A stretch of 64,000 nt of DNA from Ciona savignyi (GCA_000149265.1 CH002951.1:197311-261310); one strand, 5' to 3'; numbered from the stretch's first letter, positions 22,801 through 34,430 are shown. The notes: generated by a model not told the origin, from the sequence alone. Translations and numbers: made by a program.

Positions 22801-25702
22801 ACTCAGCCAGAGCCAAAAATCCATTAAATTTCGGGCAAGTAAGAATTTACTCGAATGTTAAAGCTCACATGACTGACACGAGTAAATCTTTCACGGCGAG
22901 TAACGGGAGTAAATCTTTTGATAAACTTTTTTTTTTAAACGTGCGTATACGTGTATAATAAAAATGATTGCAATGATAAGGATTTGTGTTTTCCCAGTAC
23001 GCCAGTTAAATAGAAAAACGGTTGCAGTAAATGTTAATTAGGTGTTTATTTGCAAGAGTAAATGCTTACTCGCACGGCGTGAGACACGCAAGTGTTACTA
23101 GCATAGATTTTTGGCCCTTCTCAGCACAATGATTAATTGGTTTAGAAGGTACGGTATATATGCATATAAAAATATATTACTTCAACAAAAAACATTTCGG
23201 CTGAAGACCCTTGTTTAATTTATTTTTATCAATGGGACGTTTTCTTCACACATTATTATATTTAATAATTCATTATGTTATTTGAATAAAGTAATAAGGA
23301 TCTAGTGTAGTCGATTGGCGGAACTAACCCAGCAAGGAAATGATCACAAAATATAAAATTAATCAACCACAAATAATTTTAAACAAATTTTCAGCTTACA
23401 CACTTTTAGTTTATATAGATTTGTTTGAAAATTAACTCGTGCATCAAAATAACATTGAACACTGCAAGCGTGATTAACATATTTAAACGAAAGTACAGCC
23501 AACATCAGTCTTACTGCAGCACGCTCTGATCACAGTGTGAATAGCTGATATAACCCGCCAGCAGGTCTAAGTCTTCCATCAAAATACCAAACCTATAACA
23601 TAAGTAATTAAAACTTACGTGGTTAACATTGGAGAATTGTGTTGGTATCCAATTAATACAGCAAAAGTATCAAGATTCTCTAAAAGCTGACCAAACCTGC
23701 ACAAAAGTATATATACTTTGCACATAAATTAATATAAATTAACTGCTTATTCCGCAGTAAAATATAAACTGTAGAAAAAAATATTTTATTTGGATATGTT
23801 TAATTGTGGGTTTTCTTAGAATCCAATGAAACACATTTTGATTTTTCTTCTTTTTTCACTTTTTCTGTGACATGCACAGGCATGTTCGGTCATTAGGTAA
23901 TGAACAGGTTATCCAATGAGGTAAAAACTTTCAGAAACCCTAATTGGCATTTTCATTGTTTGCCCAAACCTTTAATCTTACAAAAACACCCAGGGGAAAT
24001 TCCACACTTTCAAAATAAAAATGAAGAGGCCTATTTTTCTGCAAAATCTAAGCAAATCGTGCTGGGGAAATTCACGACTGCCCCAAGGAAATAAGCATAG
24101 TGCTCATTTTGCTAATTTCCGGTGCCGATTATTCTTTGACATCCGATAATTTACGACTGGTAGAAATAATTGACTTCAAAAAAACCTTTTGCAGAAGTTG
24201 GCTTAATTTTTTAGATTTTCTATGAGGAGTTATTGTAAATAACGTCAGGGAAACTCTATTCAGGCCCAAAAATTGAAGCATGATGCCCAGCCCACCACAT
24301 TTTATTGTTTGGCAGTTATTTTATCATATTTTAGAGATGGAAGGCACTACACTTTTTAGCAATTTTTTCAAATTTTAAATAAAGTGGGAAAAGTATAAAA
24401 ATAGCTGGTCATTTAAAACAGGCATAAAGGAAAGAAAAATTTTATATGGATCAAAAGGCTGGTATTCAATATTTTCAAATAATTTGTTGGAAAACCCCAT
24501 TAACTCAACTACACACAAACTGGAAGAAAAATGTGCAAGGTCAAACTTTTATAGGTGTTTGGTTATTGTGTAATGAATAGTGATAATGATAAAATTGAGT
24601 TGGACATTTTGGAAAAATGTTAAATGGGTTTTAAAAGGAATGTTGGTTAAGACTTGTTAGTGGTTAAAAAACGCATCTGTAATGTAGTATCATGCAAATA
24701 TAATCAATGGCACTAAAGGTAGAAGTTACCGAACAGATCCATGTATGTTGATGTATTTCTCTCTGATTGATTTATCAGTAAGAGGGATTTGGACAGTTTG
24801 AAAACTATCTTTCATCTTCCGAGGAGCGAGTTTCTTCTGATCATCCACCAAGTGAGGTTTCAAGGCAGCTCGATCCGGCATATCATCGCTATGTAAATAA
24901 TAAAATATGTAGATTAATTTTTTTAATTTAAATTTAACATCAAGACTGGATTTAAGTGGATTAACAGCAACAAAATGTCTTTTGGTCATGCGTTTTACAT
25001 GCATGTGATCATGTGAATATTTAATTAGAATTATAGTTGAAAACAAAAATAAAGATATAACCATTTCATAATGGAATGCACAGTACTATCGTCAGAACAC
25101 CAATAAAGTTATGGGTAAATTCTATATTGGCTAGTCACCAAGGTAATGTGCTTTTATCCAACACACTTACACACTACTGGAACATCAGGAAAAAAATGTA
25201 TTAATCAAAAAATTAAAATAACCTAACAAACTAAATAATTTTACAAGAATTTGAAACATGAAATCTGAAAAACTTGTTTTATGATCATACGGGTGACAAC
25301 ATGTCATTTGCGTAAAAATCGGTGTGGTGTGAATCAGCGCATTAGAGACTGTGTTCCATTCAAAAAACACTATAACACTTTGTCGCTTTGGTGTAATTAG
25401 TCTAACACAAGAAATTAATGATTTAAAAAAAAAATTAAGTTGTCAAGTCAAGAACTATGCATAAGCTTAGTAGCTCAGATTTATCATAAATTACAACAGA
25501 CTTTACAAATGAGTCATACAGACCTGTAAGAACTTCTGGCCCCAACCACTTTACGAAGGTATTTCCTTACATCTTGTATGGTTAACATTGGCGGCTTCTG
25601 CTCACTGAAATGTCTTGCTTGTAACAATTCAGCACAGCGGGATGATGAGTGTAATGCTTGGCAACAAAGCCTTGTCAATACGATACTTTTATTTAAATGC
25701 AT
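19827..25702 (-). CDS. ACOT9: Acyl-CoA thioesterase 9 homologue (mitochondrial, two hot-dog domains)
   Basis: Eight - strand exons join in phase to 418 aa (human protein 439): 25524-25702, 24730-24888, 23619-23696, 22503-22711, 21198-21375, 20688-20952, 19961-20114, 19827-19861. The enzyme hydrolyses acyl-CoA to free acid and CoA. The first ~35 residues are rich in Arg, Ser and Leu without acids early on, as in a mitochondrial presequence. Recognisable family segments are RKMKDSF, EKYINIHGSVRFGQLLE, SPLSIVTAMVDEI, GHVTWTGRSSLEI and FVMVARDSE in the first hot-dog half. In the second half they are NKVFGGYLMRKAFELAWANA, VVAVDDI and NVFHFTF. Exon 5 uses the acceptor at 21376 because the one 2 nt upstream brings in a stop. 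The last exon (11 codons) is the least certain, since it differs from the usual C-terminus. Confidence 0.9.
21855..22206. mobile_element. hAT-type MITE, 352 bp, perfect 8-bp TSD, in ACOT9 intron 4
   Basis: Ends CAGTGGTTCTCGATC and ATTTGAGAAGCACTG. The duplication GTCTATAG lies at 21847-21854 and 22207-22214. The interior has GTGGCGCACC motifs near each end. The same family lies inverted at 62041-62325. Confidence 0.9.
23880..24660. repeat. Possible diverged composite-repeat copy in ACOT9 intron 2
   Basis: Scattered similarity to the 9.3-12.5 kb repeat: CAGGCATG at the start, CAGGGGAAATTCC and GGGGAAATTC motifs, and ACTCAACTACACAC near the end. The similarity is patchy and the element boundaries are not visible. 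Confidence 0.3.
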
Positions 25703-25719
25703 TTTATTTCATATTCTCT

Positions 25720-25732
25720 AACACCTAAAATT
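25720..25732 (-). promoter_or_regulatory. Splice (possible trans-splice) acceptor before the ACOT9 start
   Basis: On the minus strand CCTAATTTTAG is followed by GTGTTAGAG, with the ATG 22 nt into the putative exon. No donor exon is apparent between it and DTYMK. A spliced-leader acceptor is therefore a plausible reading. Confidence 0.4.
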
Positions 25733-25802
25733 AGGTTTAACTTAATTTAAACCATTCATTAAAGTACAAAAAAGTATAAAGGAGATGAAAGGTCCTTGAT
25801 TC

Positions 25803-25852
25803 AATGTCAATGGCAAGTGTACATAAAATGTCAATGGCAAGTGTACATAAAA
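25803..25852. repeat. Direct tandem repeat, two 25-bp units
   Basis: ATGTCAATGGCAAGTGTACA with a short AT tail occurs twice in immediate succession between DTYMK and ACOT9. The units are identical, so the duplication is recent. Confidence 0.9.
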
Positions 25853-26046
25853 TTTAGGAATCGTTTTTGCAAAACTAGCTTTAAGATTTACAAACTAGAT
25901 GACAAAATCTAAACGATATTTAGAAATAATCGCTAGGCCTAAGCAATGACGCCCAACAATGTTATCTACATATCACAAATGGCAGTATTAACAATAAAAT
26001 TTGAATAATTCAGGTAATTTATCAAAGTGTGACATGACAAATATAA

Positions 26047-27526
26047 TCATCTTATCCATAGTTCTCCAATCGGTTTATCATCAACAGATTGCATTGTGGA
26101 TTTTACATAGTTTAAAATTGTTTGATGAACATCGTCAATTGAACCACCGGCATCAATTACCTGTTTTTAAATTGCTTGATAAAAATTATTTAAATGCAAC
26201 AAGGGTTAATCGATAATAATTGCAGAATAAATTAGACCAAAAATCGACTAGTTAGGTGAAAAATATAAAACATTCTGTTTACACTTGCCATGCACGAGGT
26301 AATATATGCACAGCAAAGCTATTTTGTTTTAGCGAATTTCTTTTATGTAATCTTAACTTGTAAAACCTAATTAAATATATTTGTCCGACAGATTAGTCTG
26401 TTGGTTTATTGCGTCATGCTTCAACCGAAGGTTGCAGGTTCGAGACTAGTCGCTGTTAGTCAGTGGTGTCCTTGGGCAAGGTACTTAACGGATATGGTCT
26501 GAACCAAGCAGATGAATAGGTTAGCTACTAAATTAAAGAAACTTGTGAAAATACACAACACATTGTAATAGCTCTGGCCGTGGGCGCGAGGTGATCTGAC
26601 GATTGACCATGTGTTAATTCTTTGTTTTTTTCCATTTAAGGGGATAAACATAAATGTTCTATCTTATACCAATATCTAACATGATCTTCCGGTATTCTTT
26701 TATAAAATAAAAAAGTTATAGGTCTATATATACATTATTTTGAATTGGCTTAACACATACTTTCCACTCATCCCACATCCTTTTAAAATTGTTTGCAACT
26801 GTTTTCTGAAACTCCGTATTTTCATAACGTTCCTCTCCATAACCTCCTCTGGAGGCTGCATCCGATGAACTTACGTTCAGGAAGATTACAAGGTCAGGTT
26901 TGGGTAATCCACGATCTGGACATTTGCACCACTCAAGTTCAAGCCCCTAGTTGGACCAAAGTGTTTGTAAATAATCAAACAAGGTAAGGATATAAATAAA
27001 ATATGAAGGGCATACTGCCAAATATTAAACTTAGGGCGAGTGTGGGGTTGTATGGTTGTGTCATTATATCAGTTGTTCCCAAGCAGGTGGGCACACGGAT
27101 TGTATGACCAATACACAAATTTGATTTAAATAGAAGATGCATCGGGATTTCTTTTTAGTTCGATAACTTCAAAATTTGAAAAAAATCTAGAATACAGATA
27201 CTTCTATCCTATAATACAAAATGAGTTAATTATAAAGAGCATGTTTAAAACCGCACTAAAAGGATGTTGCCTAATTAAATAAATTCAAAAATTTATGGTT
27301 AATTTGACAACCCATGCACGATGTACCTTTTTCGCAGAAGAAAATGCAACACCAGAAAATGCATATCTGTCCACAATCAGAGTAATTCCCTGTTCAAGAT
27401 CTTTTAACATTTCCAATCGTTTTTCCCAACGATTTGCTGAGAATAGAAGATGGATGGCTCGGTCATCAATCTTCATATTTTGTTTTAAATAACTGTCGAT
27501 CATTTTACCGGTTTCAGTTGTCCTAT
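26047..27526 (-). CDS. DTYMK: Thymidylate kinase (dTMP kinase), N-terminal exon missing
   Basis: Three - strand exons join in phase: 27327-27526, 26761-26946, 26047-26160 (stop TGA 26047-26049), giving 166 aa of an enzyme usually about 212 aa. It phosphorylates dTMP to dTDP. Visible family features are RTTETGKMIDSYL, the substrate-binding HLLFSANRWE, VDRYAFSGVAFSSAK with the DRY motif, the LID region with ASRGGYGEERYE, and the C-terminal KPIGELW. The P-loop exon is not seen; it should lie upstream of 27526 and may be within the gap at 27795-27894. Its 3' end is 345 bp from the start of ACOT9 on the same strand. Confidence 0.9.
26382..26668 (+). mobile_element. SINE, near full length, in DTYMK intron
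   Basis: Plus-strand copy with tRNA-like head (B box in GGTTGCAGGTTCGAGACT), then GTGTCCTTGGGCAAGGTAC, a GGGCGCGAGGTGATCTGACG segment and a TTCTATCTTAT tail. Confidence 0.85.
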
Positions 27527-27794
27527 CTAAAAATGTATAACTAATTAAGTTCAGGTTAAGTGTAAATACACATGCAAAGAGAATTTTTTTCATTTATTTT
27601 TTACTGCTTTTATTAGTTTTAACTTTTTGCCACCTGATATTGTATCGCTCCCAAAACAATAAAAAACAAACACACACAAAGCAATGTTAACGTTACCGTA
27701 CTGTGGTACCGGTACAAATACTTTTTGACACATTTTCACTCTAAACTAGGCCCATTAAGTAATAAAGATGCTTTCTTTTTTATGTTACCGGTAT

Positions 27795-27894
27795 NNNNNN
27801 NNNNNNNNNNNNNNNNNNNNNNNNNNNNNNNNNNNNNNNNNNNNNNNNNNNNNNNNNNNNNNNNNNNNNNNNNNNNNNNNNNNNNNNNNNNNNN
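27795..27894. other. Assembly gap (100 N)
   Basis: 100 N flanked by ACCGGTAT on the left. It lies upstream of the first DTYMK exon found and may hide the missing P-loop exon. Confidence 0.98.
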
Positions 27895-29395
27895 ATTTCT
27901 TGTCTCTTCGTCCATAGGAAAGAAAGGCGCCAAATATTATATTGGCTCAAGAAACAAAAAGTGGGATACAAAAGCCAAAATTAATGTATGTGCTAAATGT
28001 ACTATCATAGAATACTGTAAGTTAGTATTACCAATTCAAACTTCACATCCATGTTCTATGAAAATGTTTTATGTTGATCTATAAACAACAGCAATAAATA
28101 AAAAAGAATAACATTGAATCCCTGTGACATGATTACTCTAAATATGCTGCTGCATACACATAATAGCTAACATCTTTATTTTAATATTCTTATTGAAATT
28201 ATCTACCGATTTATGTTAGTTTTAAGTGTTAAGCTGTTTCATACACGTGATAATAGTGTTTGTATTAGAACTACTCATGTATTTTATACGTTAGGGGATT
28301 TCCCTTTTAATTTTGTTTATTTAAGTTTATTTTTGGGCTTCTTTATTACATTAAAGAATACTAGAACAGTTATTTAAAAAAGATGCAGGATCAAACGGAA
28401 AAACTACGGTAGTTAAAACGTCAGTAAATACACACGGTTTAACCTTTAATGGAAAAAATACGTGGCCATTAGCCCATTACACCTGAATATCCTATCCTAT
28501 CCTTACATCAAGCCAAACAAACCGCGATAACAAATTTAATTTAAATCAAGTATTAAAAAAATAACCTTGAATAATGGTGTGCAAGCAAGAAACAGTACTT
28601 AATACGTTTAAAATAAGAGAATGTGGCTGTTTATAAGATTAAAGTGGAAAAAGAAAATAAACATCAGAGGTTTAAAGCGTTTTAAAAACACACTTAGAGT
28701 TAGAAAGGCAACTAACTTTTTTATTTTAAAAGTACTAGTTTATTTTGTACATTTACCACCGATCACGAAATTTCGGATGTCTAAGAATATTCGGCACTAA
28801 ACATGTCGAGAATGCGGGGGAAAAACAGTGTGTCAACAATAGACACACCGAAAACACACAATTGGCACTAGACGCTCTAGTATGCCAATTGCCGAAAACG
28901 TCTATTTTGTTACAAAATATTGTCGTTCTGTCCGGACCAAAAGACGTTATGTAGCATTCTTGTAAAAAATGTGTTTGTATTTTTTTTCTGTGCCACGACA
29001 GTCATGCCCCCTCGGCGTTGAACCTAATGTACATTTTCACGTACAGTATATTATACCCATTCATTTTTTTTATTTAAACGTATTAAGAGACGAAAGTCAA
29101 TCTGTGACAAACTTAATTCACGATGAATAATTGGCTTTGCATTATAATAGCAAATTGTTGCTTTTTTGTTATAACTGCATAATAAAGCGTGAACTCGAAA
29201 CTTATTTTTTACCAAAAAGGCAAAAGTCAGCTAGTTCAGTTTTCGAGAATATTGAAGGTCTGTCTCTCGTATCGAGTAGTATGCCTACCAGTGCTGATGT
29301 AGGGGGTCAACATATATTACTGCCAGGTAAGCCGTGTAAGTAAAGTGGCGGATCTTTGACTCACTTTTCACGCTTTTGTTTGTGGAAGGTTTGTG
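27895..29395. other. Intergenic region right of DTYMK
   Basis: AT-rich with several short open frames on both strands, none with recognisable content. TATCCTATCCT at 28489-28499 may be an isolated SINE tail. I found no thymidylate kinase P-loop exon here. Confidence 0.4.
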
Positions 29396-29403
29396 GTTTA
29401 GAC

Positions 29404-30366
29404 CAGTGCTCTGCAACCAGTGTACCGAGGCACATTTCTGTGTCGCAAGACAATGCTAGATGTTCCGCGAAAAAGTAATAATATTCTTTTAAAAATACAT
29501 TTTTTTACCAAAAAAAGGATTTAAGATTTTTTTGCAAATTTAAATATATTACGTCTATTAGACACTTCGCTAATATAATATCAAATATATGTATATACAG
29601 TAGAATCCCGCTTACCTGACCACCTATGGGACCGTGATCAAGCGGTCGCGTTAGCGGGGTGGTCGTGTTAGTGAATTTTGATTAGAAGAAAGTTGTCGTC
29701 ATATGCAGCTTAAACGTCGGCAGTTTTACTAAATTTTCACCAAATGCCATTATTTTTATCAGATACTGCAGAATTAATTTAATACTAAAGTTTACCTTGT
29801 AAGATTCAGTTCTGTTTGCCATATTTTCTTTCGTGTGCGCTAATTTATTCTTATTGTTTTTATCATAACAAATTTAACCTTATAATTTTGGTGACAAAGG
29901 CAAATTATTTAGCACATGTGATCACTTAAGCGAAGTCAAATTTGAAGTTTTGGACCAAAATATGGCGGTCCTGGTCTGGAAACCGGGGTGGTCGCGTTAT
30001 TGAAACATAATGCAATGCATTACCATAGTAAATCATTTGGGACCGCACTGAAGTGGTCCTGATAATGAGGTGGTCGTGTCATCGAGGTGGTCTCAAAACG
30101 GGGTTTCACTGTAACTTGTTAGAAGACCACCCATTGTAGACTTGTAGTGGTTGATATTGTTGTTACGTAATAATCGGAAGTTTTTTAACTTGATAAAGAT
30201 GACGTATAACCAATTAAGACCTCTATGCGCGGCAGGATGTGACGAGCGGTAGCCTCCCTTAGTTATTGTTTTTAAACGATTGTTTTGCTGAATAACATTG
30301 GTGGTGATTACCCAAGTTTGTTTGGCTGAAAGCAGCATGTGCCGGGCTGCGCGCCGTGGAGCACTG
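29404..30366. mobile_element. hAT-type element, 963 bp, perfect 8-bp TSD, with nested pogo-like MITE
   Basis: The ends are CAGTGCTCTGCAACC and GGAGCACTG. The duplication GTTTAGAC lies at 29396-29403 and 30367-30374. It hosts a second transposon at 29598-30111. Its right end is similar, inverted, to 38858-39000. Confidence 0.88.
29598..30111. mobile_element. Tc1/mariner (pogo/Tigger-like) MITE nested in a hAT element
   Basis: Ends CAGTAGAATCCCGCTTA and, inverted, CAGTGAAACCCCGTTTTG are flanked by TA on both sides (29596-29597, 30112-30113), the target duplication of this superfamily. Several GTGGTCGTGTTA-like motifs recur inside both ends. There is no ORF. Confidence 0.8.
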
Positions 30367-30546
30367 GTTTAGACAAACGATGTGCCTTCGGGTTGAAATT
30401 AAATTAGAAATGTTTTGCTAGATATTTGTCAAACATGATGGGGATTGCTCTAATAAGAAGTAGCCTACGTTTTATTTTCGTTGTTTTTAAATATGGTTCA
30501 TTGGAATTAGCCGGGCGGGACCTTTGAACCATAGTTATAGGGGGCG

Positions 30547-30828
30547 TTAGTCCAAATATTCTCTCCCTATCTCTCCAATGCAAACTGACCTCACAAAAAA
30601 AACGGCTGTCACTCAAAATGCTGACATATAAAGTTTTATATTTTTTTCATTAATTTAGAATGAAAGCTTGGATCTCTGCAAAAACTCAAAACCCTCCAAA
30701 ATTTTACTTAAAAATGTTGAGCCCACACCCCACACCGTATATCGGCAACTTTAAAAAAAAACAGCTAGAAGATGCATAATTAACACCTTTATTTCACAAA
30801 ACACTGCTCCACTATTACAAAACTTCAG
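30547..30828. repeat. Repeat X, left part, interrupted by the MULE-like element
   Basis: TCTCTCCAATGCAAACTGAC, then GAAAGCTTGGAT, TTTATTTCACAAA and CACTGCTCCACTA correspond in order to 45899-46165. The sequence resumes on the far side of the transposon at 38855. Confidence 0.75.
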
Positions 30829-30837
30829 CTAACGAGA

Positions 30838-31571
30838 GGTAGAAGCTGCATGGCATCGAGGAATTCCTAGGAGAGAGTGTTTCATGCGGAACGACAAAAA
30901 GAAAAAAAGTTTTGTTTTGCAGTCCACCGAGGCACCGACCACGTCGTCTGCTAAGTTGAGCAATGGCGTTGGTTTCACTTTATAACCTTTCTCACTACTT
31001 TTGTTTTACAGGAAAACATTTAAAATATTTGATTGACCTTCGTTCAATAGATTGCGAATAAAGGATGTCTGTGAGTACATTTATAAACCGTAAATCATAG
31101 CATAGGCCTGTGTACGGTTACTTTGGTTCGTAGGGAGAAATACCAAAAATGTTTACTTTAGTTACAGCTAGGCCTGTGGTATATGTTAGTAAATTTGGCT
31201 TACGCAATAGCCTACTAGCCTATTCAGTTAGCATACAGCATAGACCTAATCAAACAGAATGTTTTGTTAACAGTGGTTTTATTTTAGTCTTCAGTTGTTG
31301 TCAAGTTGGAAGACAGTTTAGATAGTGAAGATGATTTTCAAACCGCACCTCCTTGTTCAAGATCCAGAAAATCTAGAAAAACAATATGCGGTATGATGAT
31401 GAATATAAAGGCAGCAGTTAGTAAACTGTTATTCACAGATTAAATACCGGTAATATATCAATACTGGTGCAATGTACAACGACCCCGTGGTTGACTAGTT
31501 GGGTTAGGATTAGTGTTCAGGTAGAGATTAGCGTTAAGGTTGGGGTTAGAGTTGAGATTAGTGTTGGGGTT
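30838..31571 (+). repeat. Left inverted arm of the MULE-like element
   Basis: This arm carries a full copy of the transposase 5' region reading rightward. ATGTCT|GTGAGT is at 31065-31070, and a second exon follows TTTATTTTAG near 31290 and encodes SSVVVKLEDSLDSEDD. It ends in a G-rich run of GGGTTAGG/GGGGTTAGAG motifs (31498-31571), where the gypsy LTR begins exactly. Confidence 0.85.
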
Positions 31572-31789
31572 TGTAATAATGTGTTCTAGCACATTTACTT
31601 CATATGAGTTATTGACTCTGTCTATATAACTTCTGAGTTCCTGGCAGGTCTAAGCACGTGCATATATTAGAGCACACGTTATAGCGGTCCTCATTGTATT
31701 GCGTCAAGTCTAGAATGTCCTTCAGATTAACATAAAGCATTGTGGGTAATATAGTGTTAACACTAGGGGCGCTATATTTAACTATTACA
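31572..31789 (-). repeat. 3' LTR of the deleted gypsy element
   Basis: The first 62 bp (plus strand) are repeated at 33657-33718 with one clear mismatch (GCACATTT against GCTCATTT). TG...CA ends are inverted as TGTAATA/TATTACA. Confidence 0.85.
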
Positions 31790-32090
31790 TCCCCCTTTTT
31801 CTAAAAGTATCATTGTACAGATTTATAATAGCACAATAACAGTTATATGACATAGGTATATAAAAATGGCGAGTTACTTAAAATTCACAACTGATTATCA
31901 TTGTGTATGAAACAGAAAACTTATATATACAATATGGACATTAGAGTGTAAGTCAGACATGTTCATGAAATCTAACAGGTCTAATAATTGATTGTCCATA
32001 TCGTGACATAGATATATTGCGCGAACAGCAGGTCTAATATTTGCAGCATTATTGTTGCAAGGCACGGTAACAGTATTATCGTTACCGGGA

Positions 32091-33593
32091 CTACTCATGG
32101 CACATAGTAATCCGGAATACATGCATTATCAAATACAGGGGATTCTTGTGTTTTCTGTAGATAAAAGCGATTGCGGCGTAACTGATCATGTCTGTTTCGA
32201 ATAGTATTTGTACGAGGTTCATGCCGTTGACCAGTAACAATTGCTTTTTTCCAATGTTTATCTTCTCTATATCTTTCCCCATTTCTCTCTTTTCGTTGCA
32301 TGAGAGGCTTTGTTCCTCTGTCCTGGTATTTCTTTGTATCATTTGTCGGCTCTGTATGTCTTTTCTCTTTACCAAGTTCAGCGTTTCACATGCTTCTTCC
32401 CCAAGAATTGATGTCTCGGTAGCATCAGTAACATAAAATAATAGATCCAATGATTCTTTTCTCTTATTGAAACATTGAATTTTTGTTGTGCCATCCGGCT
32501 TTATCTCATGGTTCCCAAAAGCACGGACTACTGTATTGGACTTTATGAGTCTCTGATTCTCCAACTGCTGAAACAGTCTCTTTGGGATCACATTCGCTTC
32601 TGATCCCGTATCTAGCTTGACTTCTAGATTATATTTGTTTTGATTGTTGTCTTTAATCCTTAGTCGAGTCAACATTTTTGACTTATTTTTCTTCTTATCA
32701 AGTGTTTCAATTTTTATTGAGCGTAGATTTACGATATCTTCTCGCTCATCCTCACTTGATGTAACATCAACTCTTTGTACTCTTTTCGAATACAATTTTT
32801 TCCTGCAGTTTGATGCAAAGTGATTTCTCATTCCACAGTTTGAGCAATATTTTCCATATGCTGGACATTTTCTGTGTGGGTGGTCTCTCCCACAGTATGA
32901 ACAATTATGTACCTTATCATAGGAGTTTCGCTTGGTACCATCATTGTTCTTCTTTTGTGGCTTCTTGGCATTATATTTTTCTCTGTTGACTTGATTTACT
33001 TCCGCAACCGTTTTCTCCCGGTGACTCATTGCTTTTCTATATAATGTACTGGCTTCTACAGTTTGACATAGATCAATGGCTTCTGCAAGAGACAACTTTG
33101 GTCTCTGTAACATATTTTCTCGTAAGCGTTCATTATTTATCCCAATGACAATTCTGTCTCTTAGGTGTCTGTCCTTTTGATCACCAAATTCACATCCTTC
33201 CAGTAAATTCCTCAAATCGTTAACCCATATGTCAAAAGACTCACCGTCAGCTCTGTCTCGCTTGTGAAAACGGTACGCTTCGAAAATGACGTTTTTCTTG
33301 GGTTCGCAGTACATACGGAACTTTTTAAATACGTCTTCCAAAACGTCCGCTTTGTCACCTTCTACATCGGAGAACTTAAAATGTGCGAAAATTTCTTGCG
33401 CTTCTGAACCAGCTGCGTTTAACAGTATTGCAACTTGAGTTTTCCCATCTTCGTGTTCCAACTTCGTTGCCGTTGCATATATCCGAAAACTTGTCTCAAA
33501 TTTTCGCCAATTTTCAGCTGTCCGGTTCGGTACAGAAAAATTAACTTCCACTGGTAGGTTGCATAGCCTCCGTGGTCCTTGTGCTTCTGCCAT
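32091..33593 (-). pseudogene. gypsy Gag-protease joined to a remnant of the pol C-terminus
   Basis: From ATG 33591-33593 the frame encodes 500 aa: a Gag capsid-like region, two zinc knuckles (CSYCGRDHPHRKC and CSNCGMRNHFASNC), and an aspartic protease with LDTGSEANVIP. Shortly after the protease (from about 32330) homology continues in another frame that ends at 32095 and resembles the segment after integrase in gypsy pol (RNRHDQLRRNRFYL). This suggests an internal deletion that removed RT, RNase H and integrase and shifted the frame. Such a copy cannot move by itself but keeps its packaging-type proteins. Confidence 0.85.
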
Positions 33594-33718
33594 CTTAATC
33601 CGTTTACATCCGTCTTTTGTCAATATTTGTAACGAATTTTCCGACTCCTGACACCATGTAATAATGTGTTCTAGCTCATTTACTTCATATGAGTTATTGA
33701 CTCTGTCTATATAACTTT

Positions 33719-34430
33719 GAGAGGGAGGCAGGCAGACAAACCAAAAAATTAATATTGTGAATGTGAACGGTGTAACACATGGAAAATGCTATCACTATTC
33801 TTCGGAACTTTGTTACCTTAAAATTATAATAATGAACATGAATGGTTTAAAAAGAGTGTTAAAGAGATTCCAATATGTCGTTAGAGTTTTTATTACAGAA
33901 CTCTTCGCCTGTAGCCATATTCATAACTGTTTGTTACTAAATTCTACTTAAGCCCAGTCTGCCAGGTGCTACCACATAGTGATTGCTTTAGGTGCAATCT
34001 TTGTCTCTGGCACAATACAAGTCGCGCAAACACATCACTTTTGGACTTTTGAAGTGCTAACACTTATGAAAGAGTGTGCATGTTACCCTGGCACAAATAA
34101 TGCGCCCGTCACCATGTATTGGTGACATGATGTGATGTCATTTTGAGACAATTTACCACCTATTATAGAGGTGCGAACACGAAAACGTGTGTTTTGATTG
34201 CTCTGGCATGCTGTGCAGAAGTATTGTATTAATAAATAAATGGCCAAACCAAAGTATCAAGTAATTTGCCTTTTGTAAATGTGTACATGCAAAATGAACT
34301 TACACATTAATATAAGAGAATGGAAATACATCCAAAACATTTTGCTCAGTTAAACTTACCAAGAGGTGATTCCTCATAAGCTTAATGTCATATACAACAT
34401 TTTCAGGATTAATATTATTAAGCAAAGAAA
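33719..34430. other. Non-coding interior of the MULE-like element
   Basis: Begins with GAGAGGGAGGCAGGCAGAC directly after the broken gypsy LTR. No coding segment is recognised. It may be the 3' UTR of the transposase gene plus rearranged sequence. Confidence 0.35.

Larger units (their letters stand above)
31572..33718 (-). mobile_element. Deleted Ty3/gypsy retrotransposon inside the MULE-like element
   Basis: Minus-strand orientation. The 3' LTR is 31572-31789 (218 bp, plus-strand ends TGTAATAATG and ACTATTACA), preceded by a purine tract AAAAAGGGGGA. Only 62 bp of the 5' LTR remain (33657-33718), followed inward by a primer-binding-site-like TGGTGTCAGGAGTCGG. The internal part has gag and protease but no reverse transcriptase, RNase H or integrase core. 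The outer part of the 5' LTR is missing, so no target duplication can be shown. Confidence 0.88.

Noticed and set aside
27070..27110. CAGTTGTTCCCAAGCAGG, similar to a hAT terminus
   Set aside because: No matching inverted end or 8-bp duplication was found nearby.
28745..28954. + strand frame of 69 codons
   Set aside because: No domain, no splice context, and part of it resembles a dispersed segment near 54455-54490.
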